Shown: piece by piece, positions 55,141 through 64,000 of the stretch
Layout of the letters: each line of letters begins with the position of its first letter
Position numbering within the stretch: the first letter of the stretch is position 1
Assembly: GCA_903632075.3 (NCBI GenBank)
Contig: CAHIKZ030005499.1
Span: 1,566,001-1,630,000, forward strand
Length of the DNA: 64,000 bases
Direction: 5' to 3'
Source: Acanthosepion pharaonis
Lineage: Eukaryota > Mollusca > Cephalopoda > Sepiida > Sepiidae
Made by a program: the position numbers and the translations under genes
The notes under the pieces: model-generated
What the model was told of the DNA's origin: nothing
Database searches by the model: none
The model's input: only the letters and a program-made list of their open reading frames with translations

Positions 55141-55489
55141 GCTTCTCTTACTACTTCTACTTCTATTAGGTGGGAGAGTCTATTAACTATAGAATAGGTG
55201 TGTTTCACCATAACAATAACAAATATTTTGTAAAAGATTATTACCAGCAATAAATTTTTGAAGAAAATTTATTACCAGCAATATATTATTACCAGCTATA
55301 CATTTTTGTAAAAAATTACCTGCTATATATTTTTAAAAAAATGTAAAATTACTAGCAATATAGTTTTGAAAAAAAAAGTATTACCAGCAATAAAAATTTT
55401 GTCGGCATTAAATAACCCATTGAGGTGTTGATGTGCTCTAAAACAAACCAAAACAAACCACCTTATTCTTCTTTTATATACTGTTTTCC

Positions 55490-55713
55490 TTGAAGAAATG
55501 GGTAATCATGGCTCTCCTCATTGTAATTCATAAGTTTTATCTTTTAGTTATTTTTCCCAAACTCTGTTCTGCCATCCATTTAATGAAGTTCATCAAGTAT
55601 GTTACACGCTGATTCTCTCTGTCCTTCTTTTCTTCTGTCCTGTGAGTATCAAGTTTTCCTAGCCCTCCTTCCTCATTAAGTGCCCTAGAAATTTCACCTG
55701 CCTATTCCTGATG

Positions 55714-55774
<61 letters not shown>

Positions 55775-55870
55775 CATTTTCTCCAAAACCTCGTCGTTGC
55801 TCACAGGTTCGGTTCATAGTATCCTCAGCGTTTTTCTGTAGAACCACATTTCTGCTGACTCAAATCTCAA
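55490..55870 (-). pseudogene. LINE-B relic interrupted by (TA)n
   Basis: Minus frames: VVLQKNAEDTMNRTCEQRRG with GFGENE, then Tyr-Ile from a TA array, then IRNRQVKFLGHLMRKEG. The reading continues on both sides of the array in the LINE-B order (..W..H..N.EVL.., ..RQLKFLGH..RKEG), so (TA)n lies inside the former coding region. Confidence 0.72.
55718..55772. repeat. (TA)n microsatellite inside LINE-B
   Basis: TA run of about 55 bp that replaces or expands a short stretch of LINE-B coding sequence. Confidence 0.95.
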
Positions 55871-56479
55871 AATAAATTAAATAACCCACTCAGGTTGATA
55901 TGCAGTAAACCAAACCAAACCAAACCAAACCAAACAGACCTTGAGAAAACTTGAAAAGAAAGAGTCTGCATGAAAGCCCAACAAAACATTTCACCATTCG
56001 CAAGAGTCTTTTAACCAGGGATTACAAAGCTCAAATTCTTGTATTGCATTGTTGCGGGAAATGTTTTATTTTCATGTCAACAAAAAATTAAGACGATAAT
56101 GGTCATAACAAAATGAGAAACTAGTGCCAACACCAAAACCTGGAAACTATCCTTTCATATTTTGTAGTGAAATATAAAAAGGAGTCATTCCCTTGTTCAA
56201 ATTTAAATTTAATTTAAATCAACGGGGAAAAAAAATCAGTAGGGCGGGTGTAAAAACAGATTGATCTGATCCCTGTATTTGATGCAATACTTGATTGAAT
56301 GAATTGATGAGCAGATTTCAACATTGATATGACAGTTGAATTGTCGTAATAAATATGTATTGTAAGGCACTACCCAATGATTGGTGATTTCTTGCTCAAA
56401 CTTAATGTCTATATTGTCTCAATTTGATCTTGCCAAATGTGACCTCCATCTTCTGGTTTTCTCTTTTTATATTTTGGAC

Positions 56480-56800
56480 AGGAGTCATTCCCTTGTTCAG
56501 GGGTCACAGTCCTATGGTTACAGAGAACTCAGTAGAGGTCCACCACGGAATATGTGAGTGAGCGGCGCTACATTGAGTCTGATTTGCCATCTCTTCGGCA
56601 CCGAAGTCCGGTGGAACAGTTGGTATGATGTTTGCTTGACAACCTAACTGTCAGGGTTTCAATTCTCGGTAGTGGATGCGCACTGTTGATGAGTCCCAAA
56701 TATAAGACGAAACGACCGTCCAGTGCTTTCTGCATTCTGTTGAAGTTTCTATCAGACTCGATGAATTAATTAAATATAATTATCAATATCGCCTAATGAT
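56480..56800 (+). repeat. tRNA-derived SINE carrying a hammerhead ribozyme
   Basis: The head is tRNA-like: A-box ggtggaacagttggtatg (56610-56627), B-box gggtttcaattctc (56654-56667). A type I hammerhead follows at 56680-56726, then the tail tgcattctgttgaagtttct and gatgaattaattaaa. The 5' portion (gtccaccacggaat) matches 47970-47990. It is the best full copy of this composite family. Confidence 0.82.
56680..56726 (+). ncRNA. Type I hammerhead ribozyme in a SINE
   Basis: Helix I gcactg, core TTGATGA (C3 to U), helix II GTCCC...AAGAC, GAAA, helix III ACG/CGT around ac, C17, helix I return cagtgc. Helix I is a perfect 6 bp. C3 is normally invariant, so cleavage of this copy may be weak; the minus-strand copy at 47693 keeps C3. 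Confidence 0.82.
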
Positions 56801-56809
56801 TACTATGTA

Positions 56810-57190
56810 TATTTGCACATTTCATTGGATACGACAGAGAATATGCTTTGATTTAGTTTTTATACAATTTCTCATGTGTTCTGATCATTTTTGTTTTCTT
56901 TTCAGATGATAAATTATATAAAAACTGAACATGGACACAATATCTTGATCGTGTTTTGAAAATAAAAACATTGTATAAATACATTCATACAACAATCTAT
57001 TTCTTGTTAACAGCTAATAACCTTGGAAATGGCTAAAAAGTGCTCGGATAAAAAGAGCAATTGGAGAGATTTTATATAACTTATCAGCCGAAAAGAAAAA
57101 AATTATTAGATCACATGAGAAATTGTATAAAAAACTAAATCAAAGCAACTTGTCTGTCGTATTCAATGAAATGTGTATGGAAGAAGGATT
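56810..57190 (+). mobile_element. PLE-type repeat, family D, with MITE empty site
   Basis: Blocks shared with 16559 and 17500: gaacatggacacaatatctt, gttttgaaaat, cttggaaatggctaaaa, and the end tttgtctgtcgtattcaatg. The hammerhead-like motif has lost GAAA (57023-57050). At 56966-56990 the sequence lacks the 187-bp MITE present at 16862. Confidence 0.55.
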
Positions 57191-57192
57191 GC

Positions 57193-57500
<308 letters not shown>

Positions 57501-57666
57501 ATTGGAATGATTAAGGGATTTTTAATCATTTTTTTAATTTTGATGTATAAGTTAATAACGTTTCTTTTTATTATCTCAGTAACGTTGCTCGTGTTATTTC
57601 CTTTTCTAAAATTCTTTAAATCTAATTTATTTGTTTTCCGACAGCATAGTTGGGAAAATTATTCTT

Positions 57667-57785
57667 GATAAATGTGTTTTTTTTTTTTTTTTTTTTGTTT
57701 TGTTTTGTTTTTACCTGGTTCTTTCTAAAAGTTTTTGTGCATGTGTATGTGTGTGTGCATGTGTATGTGTGTGTGTGTGTGTGCA
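57667..57785. repeat. T-run and (GT)n tract
   Basis: A poly-T of about 20 and a GT-rich stretch. Confidence 0.9.
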
Positions 57786-57849
57786 AGAGACAATATTAGA
57801 GCAGTTCTTATTCCGATTCTCTTTTTCCTCACTACCGTAACGTTGTAAT

Positions 57850-58388
57850 TTGACATGTTTATCAGTTTAAATAAATGAATAGCTTCTGAAATCGAAGTAT
57901 GTCGAAAGCCGCATCCACTAAATCGATTGGCACTTTTCAATCTGGCCCACATAACGACTGTATTCATTTAAATGTTTTCCTCGCACATGCTAATGGAAAT
58001 CAGACAAGACGGAGACGTCGGCTTGATTTGCCACGAATCGATATTTGTAGGCATATTGCCTTCATTGTCTCTGCTTTTCTGTGCAAAATCTATTTTCCTT
58101 CCTTCTCTATTTTCATCTGTTCTTTCTTCCTGAAACTTCAAGGCTAACATTCATATTTGCAGGCTGTGAAATGTCATCATTTATTTGTCTTAATACACGC
58201 ATGGAGGCAAACGAAAAAGAAGCCATATTTCGACATTCTCTTCTTTAGAAAAAAAAAAAAAAAGAAAGAAAAGGAAACAGAATTAATTATGGCAATTCGA
58301 AATCCCAGAAGGTTAATTTGCCAGAGTTTTTAAAATTTTTCATAAACATTTTTAATCTTTACTGGATTCTATATGGCTTACCTTTTTA
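57850..58388. other. No gene recognised
   Basis: Open frames of up to 82 residues on both strands (57899-58147) show no motif I know. Confidence 0.4.
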
Positions 58389-58506
58389 GCTTACGGAAGT
58401 ATCGCGTTGAAACACCGACCTTCGTACAATCAATTGAGTTAAGCAACGCCGAGCCTGGTCAGTGACTAGATGGGTGACCGCTTCTGAATGTTACGTGTTG
58501 TAAGCT
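58389..58506 (+). rRNA. 5S rRNA-like sequence, probably a pseudogene or SINE head
   Basis: About 118 nt, the length of 5S rRNA. The internal control region is recognisable: gagttaagcaacgccgagcc (58436-58455) and agatgggtgaccgc (58468-58481). The ends gcttac and gtaagc can pair as helix I. The 5' half is diverged and the c-rich 3' arm is altered. No T-run terminator follows; a tRNA-type SINE begins within about 15 bp. It is therefore more likely a retroposed or SINE-linked 5S copy than a working gene. Confidence 0.72.
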
Positions 58507-58518
58507 TGAATATGCAGA

Positions 58519-58690
58519 GAGTGTAATGGATTAAGGCTTGGAATTGGAGACCCAAGTTTCAATTCCAGTCAGGATTCCTTATATTCACCTGCATACAAAT
58601 ACCCATTAGGAAATGCATGAATCCACCACTTCTTCCCCAAGCAAAGAGTTAATCAGAGGAATTTTTAAGTGTAAAATAATTATCTCTAAA
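58519..58690 (+). repeat. Divergent SINE-A copy after the 5S-like sequence
   Basis: gagtgtaatggattaaggct, gacccaagtttcaattccag and the body phrase aatgcatgaatccaccactt parallel the SINE-A unit. The A-box is eroded. Confidence 0.55.
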
Positions 58691-58789
58691 AAAATCTAAA
58701 AATATTTCTGGCTTTAAATAACCTGCAAAAGGTAGATAAGACATAAAAAATAGATGAATCAAACTTCTTCTTCTTCCTCCTCTTATTAT

Positions 58790-59000
58790 TATAAGTGTCT
58801 CCAGTCTGGTCGCTGGTCATAGCTGGTCATACCACCGCTACAGAACAAGTCAGAGGATCCTATTCACGCAACAGCTGGGGCTGGGGGTCGCAAGGTTGGA
58901 GAGAAGGTCTCCGGCACGGAACGGATACTACAACTGTAGCATCTACACCGACGAGGAAATAAAAAACCTTCTCCTCTTCTGCCCCTTCCGGGAGAAGAGC
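58790..59000. other. GC-richer unrecognised block
   Basis: About 50% GC, with tcgctggtcatagctggtca and ccttctcctcttctgcccct. No domain is recognised in any frame. Confidence 0.35.
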
Positions 59001-59051
59001 CCCCTTTTGTTCTAATAACCCATTTAAAGTTTAAAAAGAAAATGGTAAGAA

Positions 59052-59056
<5 letters not shown>

Positions 59057-59104
<48 letters not shown>

Positions 59105-59344
59105 GAAATGGACAAAGTCCGACAATTTATTTATTAAAGACATTTTATGTTTAACGTTCTTTTTTTATAGATACAAGTATTTAAGTAAATGTTCTGTTTA
59201 TAATAAACAGTATTAAATAACGTTTACCGGCCTGAATGTCCGAGAAATTTTCATAGAAAATATTCGTCCTTTGACAGGATATATGTATATATGAGAGAAT
59301 AACTTCTCCGCTTCTGCGATTTCACCGATGGACCGTTAGGCAAT

Positions 59345-59440
<96 letters not shown>

Positions 59441-59479
59441 AATATATAGATAGATAGATAGATAGATAGATAGTGAGAC

Positions 59480-59510
<31 letters not shown>
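59057..59510. repeat. (TA)n arrays around a minus-strand SINE-B body
   Basis: TA at 59057-59101, then ggacaaagtccgacaattta to ggcctgaatgtccgagaaat (SINE-B body, reversed) to 59260. CA, TA, GATA and GA tracts fill 59350-59510. Confidence 0.75.
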
Positions 59511-59514
<4 letters not shown>

Positions 59515-60140
59515 TGAAGAAGAAGAAGAAATGAAGGAAGGAAGGAAATAGAGAAGAAAGAGAGAATAATTTTTCAAGTGTCTGTCTTTCGAACTGAGCC
59601 CTTCATCTAGGGAGGAATATTGTTCTTGCTCCGCTGTCCATGTTTAGGTATGTCTTGTCTGTTTTTGTTTGTTTTTGTTGTTGTTTTTTAAATCAATTAA
59701 CCCCAGGCAAGGTGATAATCCCACTAAGACGCAATTTTTTACTGGGATTGAATTAAAATGCAAAGACTTTAGAAGGAACCGGAAAGGAAATCCTCTACTC
59801 CTGTTCAAATGTTTCTTATTTAGTACGGCTCAGTAATAACTGAACCGAACTACAGCTTGTCTCCACTGAATCTAAGCCGATAGTACCCTGGCTACGGATT
59901 GAACCCAAAATAACTATGTCGTCAAATTAGCAAACGTTTTGATAAACAAAAAAACTATTCCAGAAGCTGTTTTGTCGCAGACGGCGCATTCTTTTTCATA
60001 AAAGTTAATAAAACGAAATGCGGGCGGGCACGGAAAATTTCTTGGTACGCCCCATACCAAATTCTGACCAAATATCAAAATTTTGGGATGAGGTTTGAGT
60101 CGAGAATGTATTTTTATTAATCCGACAGATTTGCATCCAT
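59511..60140. other. No gene recognised
   Basis: Contains a phrase near 59697-59740 (accccaggcaaggtgataat) similar to LINE-A 3' ends on the minus strand (3407, 40924), so part may be another LINE-A tail. Confidence 0.4.
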
Positions 60141-60300
60141 TTAAAAGAAAATTTGTGACCTTTAGCAGGAATCGAACTCAAAAATCTTATTAAAGCAAAA
60201 AGTGCCGAACAGCTCAAATTTTTCTTTAATAACGTTTCTGGAATATTCAGATCGGTCAGTGAAAATAAATAAATATACTGTTTAATAAATAAACGGAGCG
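60140..60300 (-). repeat. tRNA-like SINE head on the minus strand
   Basis: Minus strand: gagttcgattcctgctaaag carries a B-box. An A-box-like segment precedes it weakly. The adjacent ttcagatcggtcagtgaaaa resembles the SINE-B body start. Confidence 0.45.
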
Positions 60301-60308
60301 GTGCCTAA

Positions 60309-60435
60309 AGATATATATATATATATATATATATATAGATATTCTAAAAAAATAAATATATTATCAGAAATATATATAAATATATATATATATATATAGC
60401 GAAACAAAAAACATTATATATATATATATATATGA
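60309..60435. repeat. Short (TA)n arrays
   Basis: TA runs at 60309-60338, 60370-60400 and 60416-60434 with short spacers. Confidence 0.9.
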
Positions 60436-61445
60436 AAATATAAAGAACCAACTTATCTTGCAGTCGGGCTATATCTTCAAAGTTTTGATTCGCCTTGATT
60501 CTGATGATAAATCAAATCGACAATGTTTGGACGCAAGTGTTCAATCACTACAGCAATCATCTCATCACGATTTTGATTTCAAAATTTTTGTTTCGCTGTC
60601 CCCCACAGACAGTCCCTCGTCCTTGACCTTTAAAGGGCGCAAATCAGTGTGTTTGTGTGATGGCCAAAAGTTCAACGCATGTCCGTACGTCCCGATCACG
60701 TGACCGCAGCATGAGACCCTGATGGTGTCTGGAGTTTACTTGGTCAAACGCGAAACCTTAGAACCACATTCTTCGGGAATTTATTCTGATCTGCTATACT
60801 AAAGAAGGGGGGGGGTATGGCCATAGAATATATTGCTCGCGAATCGGAAGCATTGATTAAATTTCTGTTTTTTATCTATTTATTTATCTTTCTTTTTATA
60901 TCTAACTAATTTTCTCTTTATTTAAATTTTTAATGAAATCGTTGCCCAACAAATCGAACGAATCTACAGCAATCGCTATCACTTGATTTAAAATTTTAAA
61001 GGAGTGCCCTTTTGCTGATGTTTCTACATGCCTTACTTTTGCCTACCTCATGCTGAGAATTTATTCTGATCTATATACTAAACAAGCGAATGAGCCAATT
61101 GGAGTAAAGTGCCATGCAGATTTAAATTTTTCCCACTTGTGACGAATGCAGCTATCGATATTTTTTTTGCATGCTAGTTAATATTCGCGTCAGTCAGCTG
61201 TTGGCTCTCCCGCTAGCCAATATAATCTTCCTGCCTATTCGTGGCATCCAGCTATAGGCTCTCACTCTGGCCAGTAGAAAATGGCCGCAAACTACATGAA
61301 AACTGCCCTAGAAGAATGAAAAAATCGATTATTTCCACTATCGATGGGAGTTGGGAAATGCAAAGTCGGTCTTGGCCTTTCCGCTAACCTGGAACATGTG
61401 CATGTAAATTTTGGTGCATATCCGTCGAAAATTGCGGTCGTGCAT
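60436..61445. other. No gene recognised
   Basis: An 81-residue frame at 60458-60703 has no motif I know. The phrase gaatttattctgatct(g/a) recurs at 60777 and 61058. Confidence 0.4.
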
Positions 61446-61449
61446 TCGT

Positions 61450-61503
61450 TACACACACACACACACACACATATGCACATCCTGCCTTTTCTATATATAT
61501 ATA

Positions 61504-61552
<49 letters not shown>

Positions 61553-61580
61553 GTGTGTAAGTTTGTATGTGTGTGTATAG
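61450..61580. repeat. (CA)n-(TA)n-(GTAT)n microsatellite
   Basis: CA at 61450-61470, TA at 61494-61540, GTAT and GT to 61578. Confidence 0.95.
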
Positions 61581-61739
61581 AGAGAGACATAGATAACAAT
61601 AATAATAATCACAGAAAGTGTTAAGGCCTGATAAAACACGTAGTTCAGTAAGTTACTAGTATTTAACGCGTTAAAACAAGTTTTAGCAAGTTCTTCTTTG
61701 TCATTTCAAGGCATTGTCGGTCATACTTCTTCACAATCC

Positions 61740-62690
61740 CCTGTTGTTTGTAGCTTGTTCCACCATCCATTTACTAGAGCAAGTTAAGTAGGTTATGTGC
61801 TGGTTTCCTCTGTCCCTCTTGCCTTCAATCTGTCCTGTGAGTATCAAATTTTCCAAGCCCTCTACAATTTCATATCCTTTGTAGCTCTTAATAAAATTTA
61901 TCTTTTGTTCCACCATCCATTTACTCAATCTCGCTAGGTAGGTAATGCATTGGTTTCCTCTGTCCCTCTTGCCTTCAATCTGTCCTGTGAGTATCAAATT
62001 TTCCAAGCCCTCTACAATTTCATGTCCTTTGTAGCTCTTAATAAAATTTATCTTTTGTTCCGTCATCCATTTACACAATGTCGCTAGGTAGGTTATGTGT
62101 TGGTTTCCTCTGTCCCTCTTGCCTTCAATCTGTCCTGTGAGTATCAAATTTTCCAAACCCTCTACAATTTCATGTCCTTTGTAGCTCTTAATAAAATTTA
62201 TCTTTTGTGCCACCATCCATTTACTCAATGTCGCTAGGTAGGTTATGTGTTGGTTTCCTCTGTCCTTCTTGCCTTCAATCTGTCATGTGAGTATCAAATT
62301 TTCCAAACCCTCTACAATTTCATGTCCTTTGTAGCTCTTAATAAAATTTATCTTTTGTTCCACCATCCATTTACTCAATCTCGCTAGGTAGGTTATGCGT
62401 TGGTTTCCTCTGTCCCTCTTGCCTTCAATCTGTCCTGTGAGTATCAAATTTTCCAAACCCTCTACAATTTCATGTCCTTTGTAGCTCTTAATAAAATTTA
62501 TCTTTTGTGCCACCATCCATTTACTCAATCTCGCTAGGTAGGTTATGTGTTGGTTTCCTCTGTCCCTGTTGCCTTCAATCTGTCCTGTGAGTATCAAATT
62601 TTCCAAGCCCTCTACAATTTCATGTCCTTTGTAGCTCTTAATAAAATTTATTTTTTGTTCTGTCATTCATTTACTCAAGCTCGCTATGAG
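61740..62690 (-). repeat. 150-bp in-frame tandem array of LINE-B coding sequence
   Basis: About six units of exactly 150 bp (landmark ataaaattta at 61891, 62041, 62191, 62341, 62491 and 62641). Each encodes on the minus strand INFIKSYKGHEIVEGLENLI, LTGQIEGKRDRGN and ITYLARLSKWMVEQ, that is 50 codons of the LINE-B C-terminus (compare 53640-53780). The period is a multiple of three, so the frame stays open through several units (61731-62228 and 62283-62666). One unit has a stop from a single base change near 62285. No start signal or host context suggests expression. Confidence 0.88.
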
Positions 62691-62800
62691 TTGGTTTCCT
62701 CTGCCCCACATGCAGTCAATCTGTTCTGTGAGTATCAAATTTTCAAAGCTGTCTTTTCTCATAGTTTTCTCTAGAAATTTCAACTCGCTGATGCTAGGTA
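62691..62800 (-). pseudogene. LINE-B flank of the tandem array
   Basis: The minus strand gives LKFLEKTMRKDSFENLILTE and a diverged GRGNQLI, a single older LINE-B segment preceding the array in coding order. It shows which element the array grew from. Confidence 0.6.
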
Positions 62801-62966
62801 TAAATATCGATTTTGTTTTCATTTTCTGCTTAATATTGAAAATACAGAGTAACAGTTGCTATTAGATAAAACAAAAAGTTCAAATTTGGGAAAGATGATT
62901 CTTAAGAACTTTTCTTAATCATCAACTCTCTAATGAGGAAAATACAAACTATATAAGAATTAAATT

Positions 62967-63299
62967 ATGAATTCAAATGTACCACAGGGATCTGTATTTC
63001 TACGAAAAACAAATTCGAGAAAAATGACCTCGGGCAGACAACTACTCAATTATAACGACGGCAAACTTGAAATTCCTACGGCTCATCCCTTTGTAAGAAA
63101 TCAGTTAAATCAATACGATAAAATACATACATTGATACGTAAAATAGTTGCTGAGAAAACAAATATAATATCTCGAACTGTACATAATATGTCTAAAATG
63201 ATTAGAAGAACTAATAAATACTCCACCCAAAAAAACATCAACTTTGTATTCGACAATTTAAAAAAGGTCTTCAGATCAGCAATCCACACACCATTTTGA
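62967..63299 (+). CDS. 110-residue open frame, possible element-encoded relic
   Basis: The frame reads MNSNVPQGSVFLRKTNSRKM, is Lys/Asn/Ile-rich, and includes NQYDKIHTLIRKIVAEKTNI and MSKMIRRTNKYSTQKNINFV. I do not recognise a domain. It is followed at 63318-63360 by a family D hammerhead-like motif (ggatatggctaatagattag, then cagaaac), the same motif that ends other PLE-type repeats here, so it may be an internal piece of that element. No promoter or splice evidence. Confidence 0.3.
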   Translation: MNSNVPQGSVFLRKTNSRKMTSGRQLLNYNDGKLEIPTAHPFVRNQLNQYDKIHTLIRKIVAEKTNIISRTVHNMSKMIRRTNKYSTQKNINFVFDNLKKVFRSAIHTPF

Positions 63300-63515
63300 A
63301 TAGCGTAACGAAAATTCTTGGATATGGCTAATAGATTAGCAGAAACATACAATCATTTGGGCAGTTTCTGTATACACTATGTCCCCAAAAAGAATCTCTT
63401 TGCATCATTCAGTTATGTGCCATACGTGATACACGCTAGGCGATCATGTATCTTTTGATACATGACTGACGAGGCAGATTTTTTCCAGTAGTAGTTTGCC
63501 ATTTCTTTCTGCGGT

Positions 63516-63708
63516 AGACCAGTTGCCATCCAAGGCTATAGAATCCAATCTGTCCTGCTATTTATCCATAACTGCGGGGTGGGGGTGAGAAGAGAATTCA
63601 TACCTTTCCCAAGGGTATCAGCATGTAAATGAAAGTAAGGAATTCTACTAGAATTTGAAATCGACTTTCCGATTCCTGAATCCTAACCGCTATCCATTAC
63701 TCCACCGT
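63516..63708 (-). repeat. tRNA-derived SINE-A
   Basis: Minus strand: acggtggagtaatggatagc head, a B-box region eroded to cgatttcaaattctagtag, and the body to ggatggcaactggtctacc. The TA-rich sequence that follows (63717) lies at its head end. Confidence 0.75.
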
Positions 63709-63860
63709 TAATGAATCATATATATAATAAAAAGGCTTAAACACTAATATTCCATGGTCATAATTTATTCCATTGGAATCGTAAATACGATCCAATTCAT
63801 CAGACCTACAAATTCAAAAATTTACATATTTTGCATATGTATGTGTATATTTACCACTAA

Positions 63861-63866
<6 letters not shown>

Positions 63867-63932
<66 letters not shown>
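63867..63932. repeat. (TA)n microsatellite
   Basis: TA run of about 66 bp. To the right, atgcgcggtatttattggaaa resembles the segment after the array at 22695, another case of the same repeat next to TA. Confidence 0.95.
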
Positions 63933-63933
<1 letters not shown>

Positions 63934-64000
63934 TCTCTAATACACGGATCAATTTCTTAATGTATATGCGCGGTATTTATTGGAAATCGCTCAATATCAG

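Overview
This is a repeat-saturated, AT-rich eukaryotic window in which I find no convincing host protein gene. The style suggests an invertebrate, possibly a lophotrochozoan such as a decapodiform cephalopod. That is inference from repeat content only: long (TA)n arrays, many decayed LINE and Penelope-like (PLE) reverse transcriptase pieces, and tRNA-derived SINEs. Nothing here proves the species.

Layout. 1-5.35 kb: LINE RT fragments, a PLE GIY-YIG tail, hammerhead-like motifs, then long (TA)n arrays. 5.35-7.4 kb: a 5'-truncated Ty3/gypsy element (RNase H, integrase, 3' LTR) with stops and frameshifts. 7.8-10.5 kb: a PLE tail and a 1.3-kb GAAA array. 11.5-18.9 kb: PLE long-terminal-repeat-like (pLTR) segments, (TA)n arrays, an AT-rich 30-bp minisatellite and a TA-flanked MITE. 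20-25 kb: a 59-bp tandem array, LINE tails, and a 680-bp solo LTR with a heat-shock-element-like cluster next to a TATA box. 25.8-28.7 kb: a composite of (TA)n blocks holding an internally deleted Tc1 element. 29.7-37.1 kb: a possible solo LTR, a THAP-domain relic, large palindromes, a SINE and a second PLE coding relic. 38-43.3 kb: LINE relics, one split by a 1,824-bp LTR-like insertion with a 4-bp target duplication. 44.4-46.7 kb: a SINE, a LINE RT and a GC-rich satellite. 47.6-57 kb: tRNA-derived SINEs carrying type I hammerhead ribozymes, more LINE and PLE pieces, and a second block of the GC-rich satellite. 58.4-64 kb: a 5S rRNA-like sequence abutting a tRNA-type SINE, a 150-bp in-frame tandem array of LINE coding sequence, and further SINEs.

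The most interesting theme is hammerhead (HHR) ribozyme-like motifs, about 25 in at least five families. Two are near-canonical type I ribozymes in a tRNA-derived SINE, reminiscent of the schistosome Sm-alpha arrangement. Three others share an exactly 37-nt architecture in which helix I differs in sequence yet stays paired. Many have a near-palindromic, almost loopless helix III, which suggests action as dimers. Many lie next to (TA)n arrays or at the centre of large palindromes.
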